Assembly (NCBI GenBank): GCA_001657395.1
Contig: LYSY01000004.1
Coordinates: 186,001 to 250,000, forward strand
DNA length: 64,000 nt
Source of the DNA: Rhodospirillales bacterium BBD 1991-14
Lineage (GTDB): Bacteria > Pseudomonadota > Alphaproteobacteria > Kiloniellales > Kiloniellaceae
Direction of reading: 5' to 3'
The position numbers were made by a program, and so were the translations under genes. The first letter of the stretch is position 1, and every line of letters starts with the position of its first letter. Shown piece by piece: positions 47,545-56,468 of this stretch. The notes below the pieces were generated by a model that worked only from the letters and a program-made list of their open reading frames with translations, was not told where the DNA came from and made no database searches.

Positions 47545-50019
47545 TTAAGAGGAGCGGAGCGCGTTGCTCAGATCGGGGCCGCGCTCCAACCCACCGCCGG
47601 GCGGCGCAAAGAAGCCCTGCCCATAGTCGCGCTGGGCCCGCCTTTCGATGCGCCGAAAGCGCTGGGCGTAGTCGGGATCGGCCGCGCGCATCAGGTTGTC
47701 GAGTACCGTGCGCTCAAAGGCGAGGCGCGTGTACCAGAGGTTCTGGCCCGGCAGTAGGTTCTTGACGAAGTTCACCACCTCCGGCCCCAGGTTCTTGGCT
47801 TCGCCTTCGTCACGTAGCTCTTGCAGGTTTCCGGCCGTAAGCTTGACAGCCTGCTCGAGGGTGCCCGCCACCGGTCCGGCCAGGCTTGCCGTCAGCGATC
47901 CGCCGTAGCGGTTGTGATCGGCAAAGAGGAAGTCTCCGAGGATCCCCAGGCCGCCGCCCTGCATGGCTGCCGCCGTCCAGAATTCGGCCGTCGTCATGGG
48001 CCGCGGGTCTCTACCCCTGCTGATGTCCTTTAGCTGCAGGGCGAGGGCGCCCATCACGGTTGTCCCGATAAAAAGCTTGGCGCCATAGCCGATCCTGTTT
48101 CGAACGCTGATCTGGGTGTCGCGGAGAAGGCGGCCGAACACATGGGTTTGCAGGATCGTCACCGGGAAGGTCTTGAAGAGGGCCGCGGACCGAACAACTT
48201 CGCCCATCAATGAACCGCCCCTTGTTTCGCCCGTCAGGAGCGCCCGGGTCTTGGCCGTGGCTTCGGGTACAGCGAACTTCTGCTCGTTGAGAATCATCCC
48301 CTGGAGACGCAACGCCGAACCGCGCAGGGTCGCGTCACCTCTGGCATAGATGCCGGGTATGTCGATGACATCGAGTCCGTCGCCGTTTCGGGCCAGCGGT
48401 GCCGCGCGCACCCTGTCCCAGTCCTCAGGGCTCACTCCGTGCCGGCGGAATGCACGCTGCAGGTGGCCGGGCAGATCGTTGAAGCCCCTACCCACCTGGT
48501 CGACGAGATGGAACATGAACTCTTGCGTGAAGGCGACCTTGCCGGCCTCCGTCCAGGCCGAGAGAAACGAAGACCGCAACACCACGTCGGAAACCCGCTT
48601 CGCCCATTCATGGCCCACGGCCTCCGCGGCGAAACGCTGCTGCGCCGCCAGTGTGGAGGTCCAGGTGTCCACTGCGAAACCAGCGCGCAGAGCATTGACG
48701 CGCTCGGCCTTGCTCACCGTGGCAAAAGTCCTGACGAGGCGCCCGATCACCCGTGTCCCGGAGAAGCCGTTGAAACCCGCTGTCAGGCCCGTGAAGGCCA
48801 CGTCTGACACAGAGGATAGAAAGGCACTACCGAGCTTGCTGAACACCTCGAGCGCCCGAACAGTGCCGATCCTGTTGGCCCACTTTTCGGAAGCCGGTAT
48901 CAAGGCTTGGCCGGACACCTGATCGTAGAGCGCATCAATGGTGCCGATGCCCGTTTGATCCAGCAGCCTGGATGCAGCCTTACCCGTCGCCGATACGGCA
49001 GCGGCTCTACGGCCCTCTTCGACCTTGCGTTTCATGAACCGCACCGTGGCGTCCGCGTTCGGCCCCAGCACCTCCATAAGGGCGATATCGCGGGCCATAC
49101 CATCGATGTGATTCATGATGGCTTCAAAGAGGTTCCCTGTTCCGAAACGCTCCTGGTAGTCCAGCCAGGCATCGGCATTCGCGAAGGAGAGAAAGCGCCT
49201 CTCCTGGCGCGTGTTGGCGATGGCCTTGCGGTAGCTGAACCCGTTTTCCTCCGGCAGCGTGTCGCTCATGCCACCCGTCACAATCTCTTCATAGGCGCCG
49301 CTCAGGGTTTGTCTAATTTCGGCGTCTGTCATCGGCTTGCCGTCCGCGTTTAGCATCCGGGAGCGGTCCAGCTTCGGCAACACGTACTCCACCCACTCCT
49401 GTTGTGTGACTCGCGCAAGGGCTTCGCGGTTGTGGATGTGAGGAACGCCGAAGTCCTGCCGCTTCTGGATATCGCCGCCTGCATCGTTGAAGCGCAGCCG
49501 GGCCAGCTCCTGCGCCTCGGCAACACCAGCCGCGATGCTCTTGGCTTCGGCGTCCCGCGTTGACTCGCCCATCAGTTCACGCAGCAGTTTGCGCATGCCC
49601 ACCTGATCCGAGCCCGCCTTCTTGATCCCGGCCGCCCTGGAGCGGAACCGCTCGATGGCGTCGGCCATCTTGGCGTGCAGCAGACCGCGGACAGTCTCAT
49701 GCCGCGTGGCTACGTTGTCGCCCCCGAAGCGGCCCGACTCGTCGAAGTGGAGAAAGGACTTGGCTGCAGCCGCCTTGTGGTCCGGGTCCGCGGCGTCTAT
49801 GCGCCTGCCGATCTCTATCTGCTTGGCTGCCAACAGCAGCCGGTTGCGTTTCTTCTGCTGGGCGCGGCGCTTCGCCAACTCCAACACTTCCACAGCAGCG
49901 CGGTCCTCGTTGAAGCCGAATGACTGCTGTTTCTTCAGATCGTCCAGCAGCCGCTCCACCTTGGACAGGGAGACGCGGCCCGCTCTGGCTTTCTCCAGGA
50001 TGCAGCGATCAACGCCCAT
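47545..50019 (-). CDS. Very large phage structural/ejection-type protein (824 aa)
   Basis: Last and largest gene of the tail/ejection chain. Residues 1-170 are charged and helical (LSKVERLLDDLKKQQ; KRRAQQKKRNRLL). The middle contains HIHNREALARVTQQEWVEYVLPKLD. Residues 370-480 have alanine-rich, semi-hydrophobic stretches (KLGSAFLSSVSDVAFTGLTAGF), and a C-terminal part has RIGYGAKLFIGTTVMGALALQLKDI. This architecture resembles the large internal virion proteins of T7-like podoviruses that leave the head during ejection; identification is by size, order and composition. It overlaps the previous gene by one base (TGATG). Confidence 0.65.
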   Translation of the reverse strand: MGVDRCILEKARAGRVSLSKVERLLDDLKKQQSFGFNEDRAAVEVLELAKRRAQQKKRNRLLLAAKQIEIGRRIDAADPDHKAAAAKSFLHFDESGRFGGDNVATRHETVRGLLHAKMADAIERFRSRAAGIKKAGSDQVGMRKLLRELMGESTRDAEAKSIAAGVAEAQELARLRFNDAGGDIQKRQDFGVPHIHNREALARVTQQEWVEYVLPKLDRSRMLNADGKPMTDAEIRQTLSGAYEEIVTGGMSDTLPEENGFSYRKAIANTRQERRFLSFANADAWLDYQERFGTGNLFEAIMNHIDGMARDIALMEVLGPNADATVRFMKRKVEEGRRAAAVSATGKAASRLLDQTGIGTIDALYDQVSGQALIPASEKWANRIGTVRALEVFSKLGSAFLSSVSDVAFTGLTAGFNGFSGTRVIGRLVRTFATVSKAERVNALRAGFAVDTWTSTLAAQQRFAAEAVGHEWAKRVSDVVLRSSFLSAWTEAGKVAFTQEFMFHLVDQVGRGFNDLPGHLQRAFRRHGVSPEDWDRVRAAPLARNGDGLDVIDIPGIYARGDATLRGSALRLQGMILNEQKFAVPEATAKTRALLTGETRGGSLMGEVVRSAALFKTFPVTILQTHVFGRLLRDTQISVRNRIGYGAKLFIGTTVMGALALQLKDISRGRDPRPMTTAEFWTAAAMQGGGLGILGDFLFADHNRYGGSLTASLAGPVAGTLEQAVKLTAGNLQELRDEGEAKNLGPEVVNFVKNLLPGQNLWYTRLAFERTVLDNLMRAADPDYAQRFRRIERRAQRDYGQGFFAPPGGGLERGPDLSNALRSS

Positions 50020-51881
50020 CAGGCAGTACCTCCCGCAATGCAGGCCGCGAATTCATCCACCAGCCGCTGGTCGTCGTCCAGATCGTCCAGGATCTGCCGG
50101 ACCGTCAGCGGGTTCCCGTCGTCGAGGTCGAACACGGCGCCTTCTCCCAGTTCCTCGATTTCACCCCTGACACGCGCCTCCAGGGCATCATCCAGTTCGG
50201 GTCCGGTGTTCTCCAGGCCCTCGAACATGATCCGGCTCGCTGCCATGTTCCTCGCGGCACCGTTCAACTCCTGCGGGGCCCTGGCCTCCGCGGCGCGCTG
50301 CAAGACCTGAGGAATATCCTCTGCGTTGAGGTTGTCGATGCTGGCACCGGCTTCCGATAGGGCTCTGTCCAGATCGGCCACGTCGCGCAGGGTTTGCACG
50401 TCCGCCTCGTCGAACTCGGAGAATAGGGGAGCGCCCCGAAACTCGGCATCTATGGCGTCAAGCAGGTCCCGTGGTGTCACACGGTCGCCGGCTTCCAGGT
50501 TACGCCCAGGGAAGAAACCCGCCTCCTGGGCCGCGAGCGCCGCCTCATCCAGGTTCTTGCCGCTCTTGTTGTTGATGAAGCCGGGCCTGTCCTTTGGAGA
50601 AAGCCCGAGCCCCTGGCTGAGTTCGCCGCCATCATCGCGCAGGCCACCCCGTGCCCTGAGAAACTGCACCAGGCTTTCGGGCTTCAGCTGCTTTCTCGGA
50701 TTGCGCAGCATGTCGAAAAGCCGCACAAGCTCATCATCGGCGGTCGCGCCGGGATTGTTCTGCTGAAAGCGTTCCAGGGCCTCACGCGGACGCAGCAAGT
50801 CCGATTCTGCCGCGGCCTCCCGCGCCACAACCCGGCGTATCTGCTCGCCCAGGTCTGCGGCGCGCTGCGTTCTGGTGGCGGCCTGCAATTCACCGATCAC
50901 CGGCAAGGGCTGTCGCTGCACCATTTCACGGCGAACCGGCGCCCGCCCAGTTGAGGGCAGGTCGGCGGCCCGCCCCTCTCTACCGGCATTCAAAGCCTCG
51001 TCAAAGCGCGCGATGTGTTCTGCCTGGGCAGTGGGCAGCGAGCGGTCGAAGGGCGTGGCCTGCCCCATCTCTTCGGCGCGGGTCACATAGGCCGCCGCGT
51101 CCTGGATTTCGCTGCTTACAGGGAGGGCTTCCGCCTCGGCTACCGCTTGGTCGACGACGGGGCGCAGGCGGTCAGATACAAGCCCGAGGCCCTTCCCAAG
51201 CGCCTTGATGCCGCCACCAAAGACGGCACCGCCGACAGTCGCGAAGAGAACGTTCTCTATCGCCTCATCCGTTGTCAGGGGCATCTCCAGCCGTTCCCGG
51301 CTGCCCGCCAGCATGGGCAGAATGGCGATTTCGGACGCGCCACCTATCGCGGCTTCAGTCAAGGCCGTGCGCAGGATGCCCGCCGAGGCCGGCGCCCCCA
51401 GGAGCATGGAGCCCAATACCGGCGGATCGGTCAGAACCGCACCACCACTGCCCACAAGCGCACCCAGGCCGCCAAGCTCTGTGGCGCGGCTGGCGATGTC
51501 CTCGGATTCCTGTCGGCGCTGCGCGGCAAGCTTTCGGGCCTCCTGGCGCAAGTCTTCGGCACTGCGTGGGGCGATGCCCGCTGCTTCCAGGCGCTTGAAT
51601 GCTATGCTCTCGGCACCCTCCACGGTGGAGGCGGAAGCCACGCCCGGCGCCGTTTCAAAGGCCACGGGGTTGCCGAGGCGCAGGTTTGGGTTGTCCCGCT
51701 CGACTTCATCGATATAGCCATCCCAGACATCGTAGAGCGCCTGCAGGTCGCCACGGGACCGGCCTGTCATGCGGCCTGACTCGAAGGAGGCGCTTACATT
51801 CTCTCCGAAGCCCGTGGCTGGCCCTGTAGCTGGCAGTGCCGCAGCGCGGCGCAACAGGCTCTCTTCCGCGAAGAAGGCCAT
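50019..51881 (-). CDS. Large phage structural/ejection-type protein (620 aa)
   Basis: Immediately upstream of the 824-aa gene and overlapping it and the 711-aa gene by one base each. N-terminal part polar; residues about 135-235 are Gly/Ala-rich and membrane-like (LGGLGALVGSGGAVLTDPPVLGSMLLGAPA; LFATVGGAVFGGGIKALGKGLG). The remainder is acidic and helical. Together with the 824-aa product it corresponds in position and combined size to a single giant internal virion protein in T7-like phages, so the two may be a natural split. No enzymatic motif is clear. Confidence 0.65.
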   Translation of the reverse strand: MAFFAEESLLRRAAALPATGPATGFGENVSASFESGRMTGRSRGDLQALYDVWDGYIDEVERDNPNLRLGNPVAFETAPGVASASTVEGAESIAFKRLEAAGIAPRSAEDLRQEARKLAAQRRQESEDIASRATELGGLGALVGSGGAVLTDPPVLGSMLLGAPASAGILRTALTEAAIGGASEIAILPMLAGSRERLEMPLTTDEAIENVLFATVGGAVFGGGIKALGKGLGLVSDRLRPVVDQAVAEAEALPVSSEIQDAAAYVTRAEEMGQATPFDRSLPTAQAEHIARFDEALNAGREGRAADLPSTGRAPVRREMVQRQPLPVIGELQAATRTQRAADLGEQIRRVVAREAAAESDLLRPREALERFQQNNPGATADDELVRLFDMLRNPRKQLKPESLVQFLRARGGLRDDGGELSQGLGLSPKDRPGFINNKSGKNLDEAALAAQEAGFFPGRNLEAGDRVTPRDLLDAIDAEFRGAPLFSEFDEADVQTLRDVADLDRALSEAGASIDNLNAEDIPQVLQRAAEARAPQELNGAARNMAASRIMFEGLENTGPELDDALEARVRGEIEELGEGAVFDLDDGNPLTVRQILDDLDDDQRLVDEFAACIAGGTA

Positions 51882-54016
51882 CAGTCTTCCTGGCCCCGTC
51901 CATCGCGCCAGGCTCGGCCCAGGTCGATCACATACGGGCCGTCGATGGTCTGCACGTAAGTCCCCGCCTGGGTTTGTACCAGATAGCGGCCCTGCCCGAC
52001 GGGCTCGAAGTAGAATGGGTCGCTGTTGAAGATCCCCGACGGGTTGGTGAGACCGAACCGCCCAGCCGTCAGCATCTCCGGGGTAAGCCGCGTTCCATCC
52101 GTGAAGACCGGCGGTTTGCCGTCCGCGGAGTATGCCTGCAGGTCTTCAGGAGACAGCGCGGACAGCAGATCGATGAATTCGGATTCCGTCACCCCCAGCG
52201 CCGGGGGCAGCGTCTTGCGGCCGGCGATCTCCATGGTGCCGCCGCGCACCCCATCCGGCCCCCGAAGCCCGCCGGCCGCCAGGGCCGCCGCCTGGGACAA
52301 GAGGCCATCGTCAACATCAACCTTACCCTGTTGCCGGGCAAGGCCCATGTAGATGGCCTCTGTGGTGGCGACAAAGGAAGCGAAGGCCCGCGCATTGCCG
52401 GCCCCGATATCGCCGAAGGTGGTTTGCACAACGCCCGTCAGCCTGTCCTTGCTGGGCTTGAGTATCTTGGTGTCAGGGTTCTGCCCAAGCTGGTAGCCCT
52501 CCAGGAGCAACGTGGCGTTGTCGAGGCCGTCATCCTGGCTGGCGAACTGAATGGCTCGGCCGATCTCAGGTGACTTGGGCGCGATCTCATCAGCTATCTG
52601 CCGCTGCCGGTCGTGATCCAGGGTTCCTATGGAGCCCAGGAGCGCAACGGCCTGATCGGGATCGCCTGTGTTGATCAGCCCCAGAAGCGCGTCCTGCTCG
52701 GCATCACGCAGGAATGGCACGGGTACGCCGTATTGCTCAGCGACAAGATCGGCCTGCCGGCCCCGAGCCGAAAGGGCGTCGGCGCTGAAACTGGAGATGT
52801 CCGTCACCTCGTCGACCAGTCCCACCGACAGCGCATAGCCCAAGGGATCTTTCGCCAGCGCCTTGCGCTTCTGATCGATGGCTTTGACCAACAGATCCTG
52901 ACGTGCAGCCTCGACGGCAAAGCCTTCACCCTCCGGCTGGTTCGCCCGCAGTGTCGCCAGGTCTTCCGATAGCGGAGTCAGCGCAACGCTCTGCAGGGTG
53001 ACGTAGAATGCTTTTTCATCCTCCAGATCCTGAATGATGCGCTCAGCCCGGCCCGGATCGTCCTCGTAGGCCGCCCGGATGTCGTCATTGCTCACTTGCC
53101 CAGCGGACTCGCCTGTGCGGCGGATGGACTCTATGTCGTCTTTGAGGCCATCGTTTACCTGCGCCCTAAGGGCGGCCTGCTGCTTCTTGCGATCCCGCTC
53201 TCGCTCGGCCTCTACACGCTGATGGGCCAGATCGGCTTTCTTCGTCAGTTCCTCTATCTTGTCGGCCGTCACGCCTTGCTCTGTCAGGTGATCAAACTGG
53301 CCAGCCTTGAGGCTTTCGAGCATCGCGCCCGGTTCACGGTCTATACCACCCTCGATGATGGCCGTATGGAGCTTGCGGCGAAGCTCCAGTTCTTCCGCCT
53401 CTTCCTGCCCGGGCCCCAGGATGCTCTTGAGATTATCGAGCATACCCAAGCCCCGAACCAAGGCCGTGTCGAGCTGTCCGGGGACGGGGTTGCGTCGGAC
53501 GCTGAGGGCAAGCGCATCAACTTTTGGCGCTATGTCGGCAAGAGCCTGTCGCTGACGCTCGCCACGTTCGAAGGTAAGGGCTCCCAGCAGTACCGGCTTT
53601 GCCAAGTTGGCGGCCCGCTGCTCGATGTTCTTGAGGTCCTGCGGTCGCAAGTCGAAGCGGGTCTGAACGTCCTGCAGAAATGTCTGCTGCGTCTCTTCCA
53701 GGCGCTGTCGAACTGCTTCGGAGAAGCCAGGAGCGCCCGGCTCCGCCTCGTTCTTCAGGTCATCGACCACCCGGCTGTAGGCCAAGGGCAAGTCGATAAT
53801 GGCCTCATTCGTCGCGACGGCCCGGTTCTCATCAAACGCCTTTTCGCGCTCCGCTTCGAAGAAGGTCGCCAGGCCGGTGAGCGCCGCGCCAACATCCTGC
53901 AACCCTGTGCCGATGCCGCTGGCAGAAGTGACAGACCTTGCAACGCGGCGGGCCCGCCCCGTACCGCTGGGCGCCGAGACCTGCGGAACGTCCCGCGCCG
54001 TTGGAACCCTTGCCAT
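51881..54016 (-). CDS. Phage internal virion-type protein (711 aa), T7 gp15-like by position
   Basis: 711 residues, strongly helical and charged, without signal peptide or TM helix. An N-terminal Arg/Ser/Gly-rich region (TARDVPQVSAPSGTGRARRVARS) is followed by ATFFEAEREKAFDENRAVATNEAII, a pattern seen in tail-to-head ejection proteins. A C-terminal beta-rich end is YFEPVGQGRYLVQTQAGTYV. It starts one base after the stop of the 71-aa gene. The assignment rests on order (small gene, ~160-aa gene, ~700-aa gene, giant genes) rather than on a diagnostic motif. Confidence 0.6.
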   Translation of the reverse strand: MARVPTARDVPQVSAPSGTGRARRVARSVTSASGIGTGLQDVGAALTGLATFFEAEREKAFDENRAVATNEAIIDLPLAYSRVVDDLKNEAEPGAPGFSEAVRQRLEETQQTFLQDVQTRFDLRPQDLKNIEQRAANLAKPVLLGALTFERGERQRQALADIAPKVDALALSVRRNPVPGQLDTALVRGLGMLDNLKSILGPGQEEAEELELRRKLHTAIIEGGIDREPGAMLESLKAGQFDHLTEQGVTADKIEELTKKADLAHQRVEAERERDRKKQQAALRAQVNDGLKDDIESIRRTGESAGQVSNDDIRAAYEDDPGRAERIIQDLEDEKAFYVTLQSVALTPLSEDLATLRANQPEGEGFAVEAARQDLLVKAIDQKRKALAKDPLGYALSVGLVDEVTDISSFSADALSARGRQADLVAEQYGVPVPFLRDAEQDALLGLINTGDPDQAVALLGSIGTLDHDRQRQIADEIAPKSPEIGRAIQFASQDDGLDNATLLLEGYQLGQNPDTKILKPSKDRLTGVVQTTFGDIGAGNARAFASFVATTEAIYMGLARQQGKVDVDDGLLSQAAALAAGGLRGPDGVRGGTMEIAGRKTLPPALGVTESEFIDLLSALSPEDLQAYSADGKPPVFTDGTRLTPEMLTAGRFGLTNPSGIFNSDPFYFEPVGQGRYLVQTQAGTYVQTIDGPYVIDLGRAWRDGRGQED

Positions 54017-54017
54017 A

Positions 54018-54233
54018 TCAATCAGTCCTCCGCTTGCTGCGCTCTAGCTCCAGGTCGACCACATTGTCTGTGCCGAGCGTGACACTTCGGAAACCACCGG
54101 CCAGAATTTGCTGTGCGAGAAGTTCCAGGCGCCTGCCCTCTTCATCGGAGTCAAAGCCTGCAGCCAGCACTTTCTGTGCCTCAAGGATAACTCGCTCCGC
54201 TTCGTCGGACGTGTCGGGAAACATCTCCGTCAT
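54018..54233 (-). CDS. Small phage protein (71 aa)
   Basis: Acidic helical protein: two similar halves, EAERVILEAQKVLAAGFDSDEEG and RRLELLAQQILAGGFRSVTLG, look like a duplicated A-x-x-x-L-A-x-G-F unit. Its ATG overlaps the stop of the ~162-aa gene by four bases (ATGA), and it is followed by the 711-aa gene. Likely a minor virion or assembly factor; unknown. Confidence 0.7.
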   Translation of the reverse strand: MTEMFPDTSDEAERVILEAQKVLAAGFDSDEEGRRLELLAQQILAGGFRSVTLGTDNVVDLELERSKRRTD

Positions 54234-54718
54234 GTTGCATCTCCGGGTACTTTTGGCCTGTCCTCTTCGAAGAACCTGCCGGCGCGCGCCGCACCACTCA
54301 GCAGGGATGCGCCGGCACCGAAGAACCCGGCCGTGGATGCTTGGTTGCCGCGGAAGCGCGCAAGCCCGGCTTCGTTCTCCAGCGAAGTGGCTTCCGCCTC
54401 GCCACCGCTGAGGATCTGCTGTGCCTGCAATTCGATCTCCGCCGCCAAGTCTGCGCCGACGGCCAAGGGCGTGCCCGTCAGAGATACCCCAGAAGCCCCG
54501 AAGCCAGCGCGCTGGCTGGCCAGGAGCCGGGACTGGCGGCGGCGGAACTGATCGGCGTCAACCTTGGACTGCTGACGCTCTCGCTGCGCCTGCTGCTTGA
54601 GGATGTCGGACTGTACCCGAGACGCCTTCTTTGTGGCCTGCCCCTCGGCAATAGAACCGGCAGCCGAAGTCGCCGCGCCAACAGCAGCCAAAGTGCCGAG
54701 AAGGATTCCGGTACTCAT
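54230..54718 (-). CDS. Phage virion-type protein (162 aa), T7 gp14-like
   Basis: Starts ATG 54718 with GGAG upstream; the longer ORF overlaps another small gene. The N-terminal MSTGILLGTLAAVGAATSAAGSIAEGQATKKASR is a hydrophobic Gly/Ala segment followed by a Gln/Arg-rich coiled coil. GFGASGVSLTGTPLAVGADLAAEIELQAQ is a pattern I recognise from internal/core proteins of podovirus tails (T7 gp14 type). These form part of the channel across the envelope. It is translationally coupled to neighbours on both sides. Confidence 0.7.
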   Translation of the reverse strand: MSTGILLGTLAAVGAATSAAGSIAEGQATKKASRVQSDILKQQAQRERQQSKVDADQFRRRQSRLLASQRAGFGASGVSLTGTPLAVGADLAAEIELQAQQILSGGEAEATSLENEAGLARFRGNQASTAGFFGAGASLLSGAARAGRFFEEDRPKVPGDAT

Positions 54719-54879
54719 CGAAGATATCTCCGCCTCAATAACAGTCGCCGCATCTCGGCGTTGCGCTCGCGGTACATCAACCAGCCGGAACGGCCCCAAC
54801 GCAGATAGCCAACGACTTCCGCGAAGAGACCGAACGGCCAGTAGAGCGCCACGCCAAGCCAGGCGTCGAAGTGCCTCAT
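54715..54879 (-). CDS. Very small phage protein (54 aa)
   Basis: Absent from the ORF track. Reads MRHFDAWLGVALYWPFGLFA and continues with aromatic and basic residues, ending RRLLLRRRYLR. Probably a small membrane-associated peptide. Both ends overlap neighbours by the same ATGA arrangement (start with the 129-aa gene stop, stop with the 162-aa gene start), which strongly supports that it is translated. Confidence 0.75.
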   Translation of the reverse strand: MRHFDAWLGVALYWPFGLFAEVVGYLRWGRSGWLMYRERNAEMRRLLLRRRYLR

Positions 54880-55265
54880 CCGAGCGTCGGACGCCTCACG
54901 TTCGGCCCGGCAGCCACGCCCAGAGCACCTGAGAGGATGGTCTGCCCGCGGCCTTGCCGGCGTACAGTGGCCTGACGCGCGGCAATCTGTTCAGCCGTCT
55001 GAGGGGGCGGGTCCTTAGGGGCCGGCGCCACCGTGTCAGAGTCGCTCAGGAGTTCTTCCTGATTCGCCGTCGTGCGGAGCCGCTTGGCGACGATAGGCGC
55101 GTCGCGTTGGGATTCCCGACTTCGGGAGCGCTCCCTGCGTCCCCCGGGGCGATCCCGGCGCCCACCGACATTGCGCCCGTCATCACCGACGGCCGGCCCA
55201 CCACCGGGGCCACCAATGCTATCGCGGCCTCCGCCGCCACTGAATCCACCGCCACCAATGGCCAT
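54876..55265 (-). CDS. Gly/Arg-rich phage protein (129 aa)
   Basis: Starts MAIGGGGFSGGGG, continues with a Gly/Arg/Asp-rich disordered stretch, then AEQIAARQATVRRQGRGQTILSGALG. Proteins of this look are common next to gp14-like genes in alphaproteobacterial prophages; no function is assigned. It heads the coupled chain that runs to 47545. Upstream, the next gene (DUF2927) is on the other strand. Confidence 0.65.
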   Translation of the reverse strand: MAIGGGGFSGGGGRDSIGGPGGGPAVGDDGRNVGGRRDRPGGRRERSRSRESQRDAPIVAKRLRTTANQEELLSDSDTVAPAPKDPPPQTAEQIAARQATVRRQGRGQTILSGALGVAAGPNVRRPTLG

Positions 55266-55305
55266 CTTTCTATACCTCCATTTCGGGTTGAGTTAAGCTC
55301 GCGGC

Positions 55306-55992
55306 ATGACTACCGCTGAGCGGCAAAAGCGAAACGTGTTTCGCATCTGGGTTCTCGGGCTTGCGGCGCTGGCCGTTTCCGGCTGTGTTGGGTCGCTCAC
55401 CATCGAAGATCGGTTCCGTCAGGTTGCTGTCTACGACGAGGAGACCGGCGAAGAGTGGCCCATCCTCAAGCGTTCCGAAGACATCAGGCTTTATGTCGCG
55501 GGCGCCACAGCGGCCGATTTGCGCCAGATTGATGCCCTCTCCCAGCAGATTACCGAGGCCACCGGCCTTGCCGTCATTCCCCAGCCGGACGACTTCGACG
55601 CCAACGTCGAACTGCGGTTTGTCAGCACCGCCGAGTGGCGAGCCTTTCAGGCGAAGGAACGATATCCATCGGACTGCGCGGTCGACTTCTTTGACACTCG
55701 AAGCGGTGATCCCCTGGCTATCATTCTCATCCCGGACAGCTTGCGCGGAAACACTCGCGCTGAATGCGTGGCACAGGAGTTTGCCCACAGCACTGGCTTG
55801 ACGTTCGATACAAACGGCCGCCGGGACACCGTCTTTGGCGGCTGGGCCGGCGCCACCGAACTTACCCCCATAGACTTCGCTTTGCTGCGCATCCTCTACG
55901 ACGACCGCTTGGTCAATGGCATGACATGGGCCGAAGCCCGGCCGCACGTCCAAGCCATCATCGCCGAGATGGAGGCCGCCGGAGAGCTCTAG
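55306..55992 (+). CDS. DUF2927 lipoprotein
   Basis: 228 residues. Signal with a lipobox: WVLGLAALAVSGC, Cys near residue 27. The DUF2927 domain has a protease-like helix VAQEFAHSTGL but lacks the HExxH metal motif (EFAHS), so peptidase activity is doubtful. VPI-type QQITEATGLAVIP and FDLALLRILYDDRL-like segments fit the family. It is the only + strand gene within the phage structural block and sits where portal and capsid genes would be expected. A host-derived moron is the likely explanation. Confidence 0.82.
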   Translation: MTTAERQKRNVFRIWVLGLAALAVSGCVGSLTIEDRFRQVAVYDEETGEEWPILKRSEDIRLYVAGATAADLRQIDALSQQITEATGLAVIPQPDDFDANVELRFVSTAEWRAFQAKERYPSDCAVDFFDTRSGDPLAIILIPDSLRGNTRAECVAQEFAHSTGLTFDTNGRRDTVFGGWAGATELTPIDFALLRILYDDRLVNGMTWAEARPHVQAIIAEMEAAGEL

Positions 55993-56000
55993 AGCCTGCA

Positions 56001-56210
56001 TCAGTGGATGGCCCCCGAGGGCGACGGGCAGGGATCAGCGGCAAGCGGTTTGCGCAGATACTCCGGCCACAGCAAGTCAATCGCTTCCCTCTGCTCTTCG
56101 TTGGGATAGAACTGTTCGCCGGTTACGCAGTCGTGAATGTAAACCTCGCCGTCGCTGATACCGACTTCGCCGAAGATCATGTCTTGCGTATTGACGGGGC
56201 CCTTGGTCAT
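56001..56210 (-). CDS. Small phage protein (69 aa)
   Basis: MTKGPVNTQDMIFGEVGISD, then YIHDCVTGEQFYPNEEQREAIDLLWPEYLRKP. Start ATG 56210 overlaps the stop of the 85-aa gene by four bases. Unknown; one pair of possible zinc ligands only (Cys, His). It is the last gene of the terminase cluster before the oppositely oriented lipoprotein gene. Confidence 0.7.
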   Translation of the reverse strand: MTKGPVNTQDMIFGEVGISDGEVYIHDCVTGEQFYPNEEQREAIDLLWPEYLRKPLAADPCPSPSGAIH

Positions 56211-56464
56211 TCGCCCCACCTCCGGCTGTTCAGTCCATAGCGCAACGGGTCGTAGCCCCGGCTATGCCGCAGAGGGTCATAGGCGCCGCTCTCTTCCCCA
56301 TTGTCAGCCTTGTGTGGCTGGAGCGGTCCCAGGACGGCCTCTAGGCGCTTTCTGGCATCGCGGTTGCGTGTGACCCCGTGAAGCTTCAGTTCCATCGAGG
56401 CGGCTGCCTTAGCCAGCGCAGCGTCCTCGCGGTCCTTGTCGTACTTCCTTTGGTCATCGGTCAT
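56207..56464 (-). CDS. Small phage protein (85 aa) with YDPLR repeats
   Basis: A charged helical N-terminus (DDQRKYDKDREDAALAKAAASME) and a C-terminal tail with two copies of YDPLR (YDPLRHSRGYDPLRYG). The terminase large subunit just upstream ends in the same YDPLRY. The gene starts four bases after the terminase stop. It may have arisen from a duplication of the terminase 3' end. Function unknown. Confidence 0.75.
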   Translation of the reverse strand: MTDDQRKYDKDREDAALAKAAASMELKLHGVTRNRDARKRLEAVLGPLQPHKADNGEESGAYDPLRHSRGYDPLRYGLNSRRWGE

Positions 56465-56468
56465 CGTG

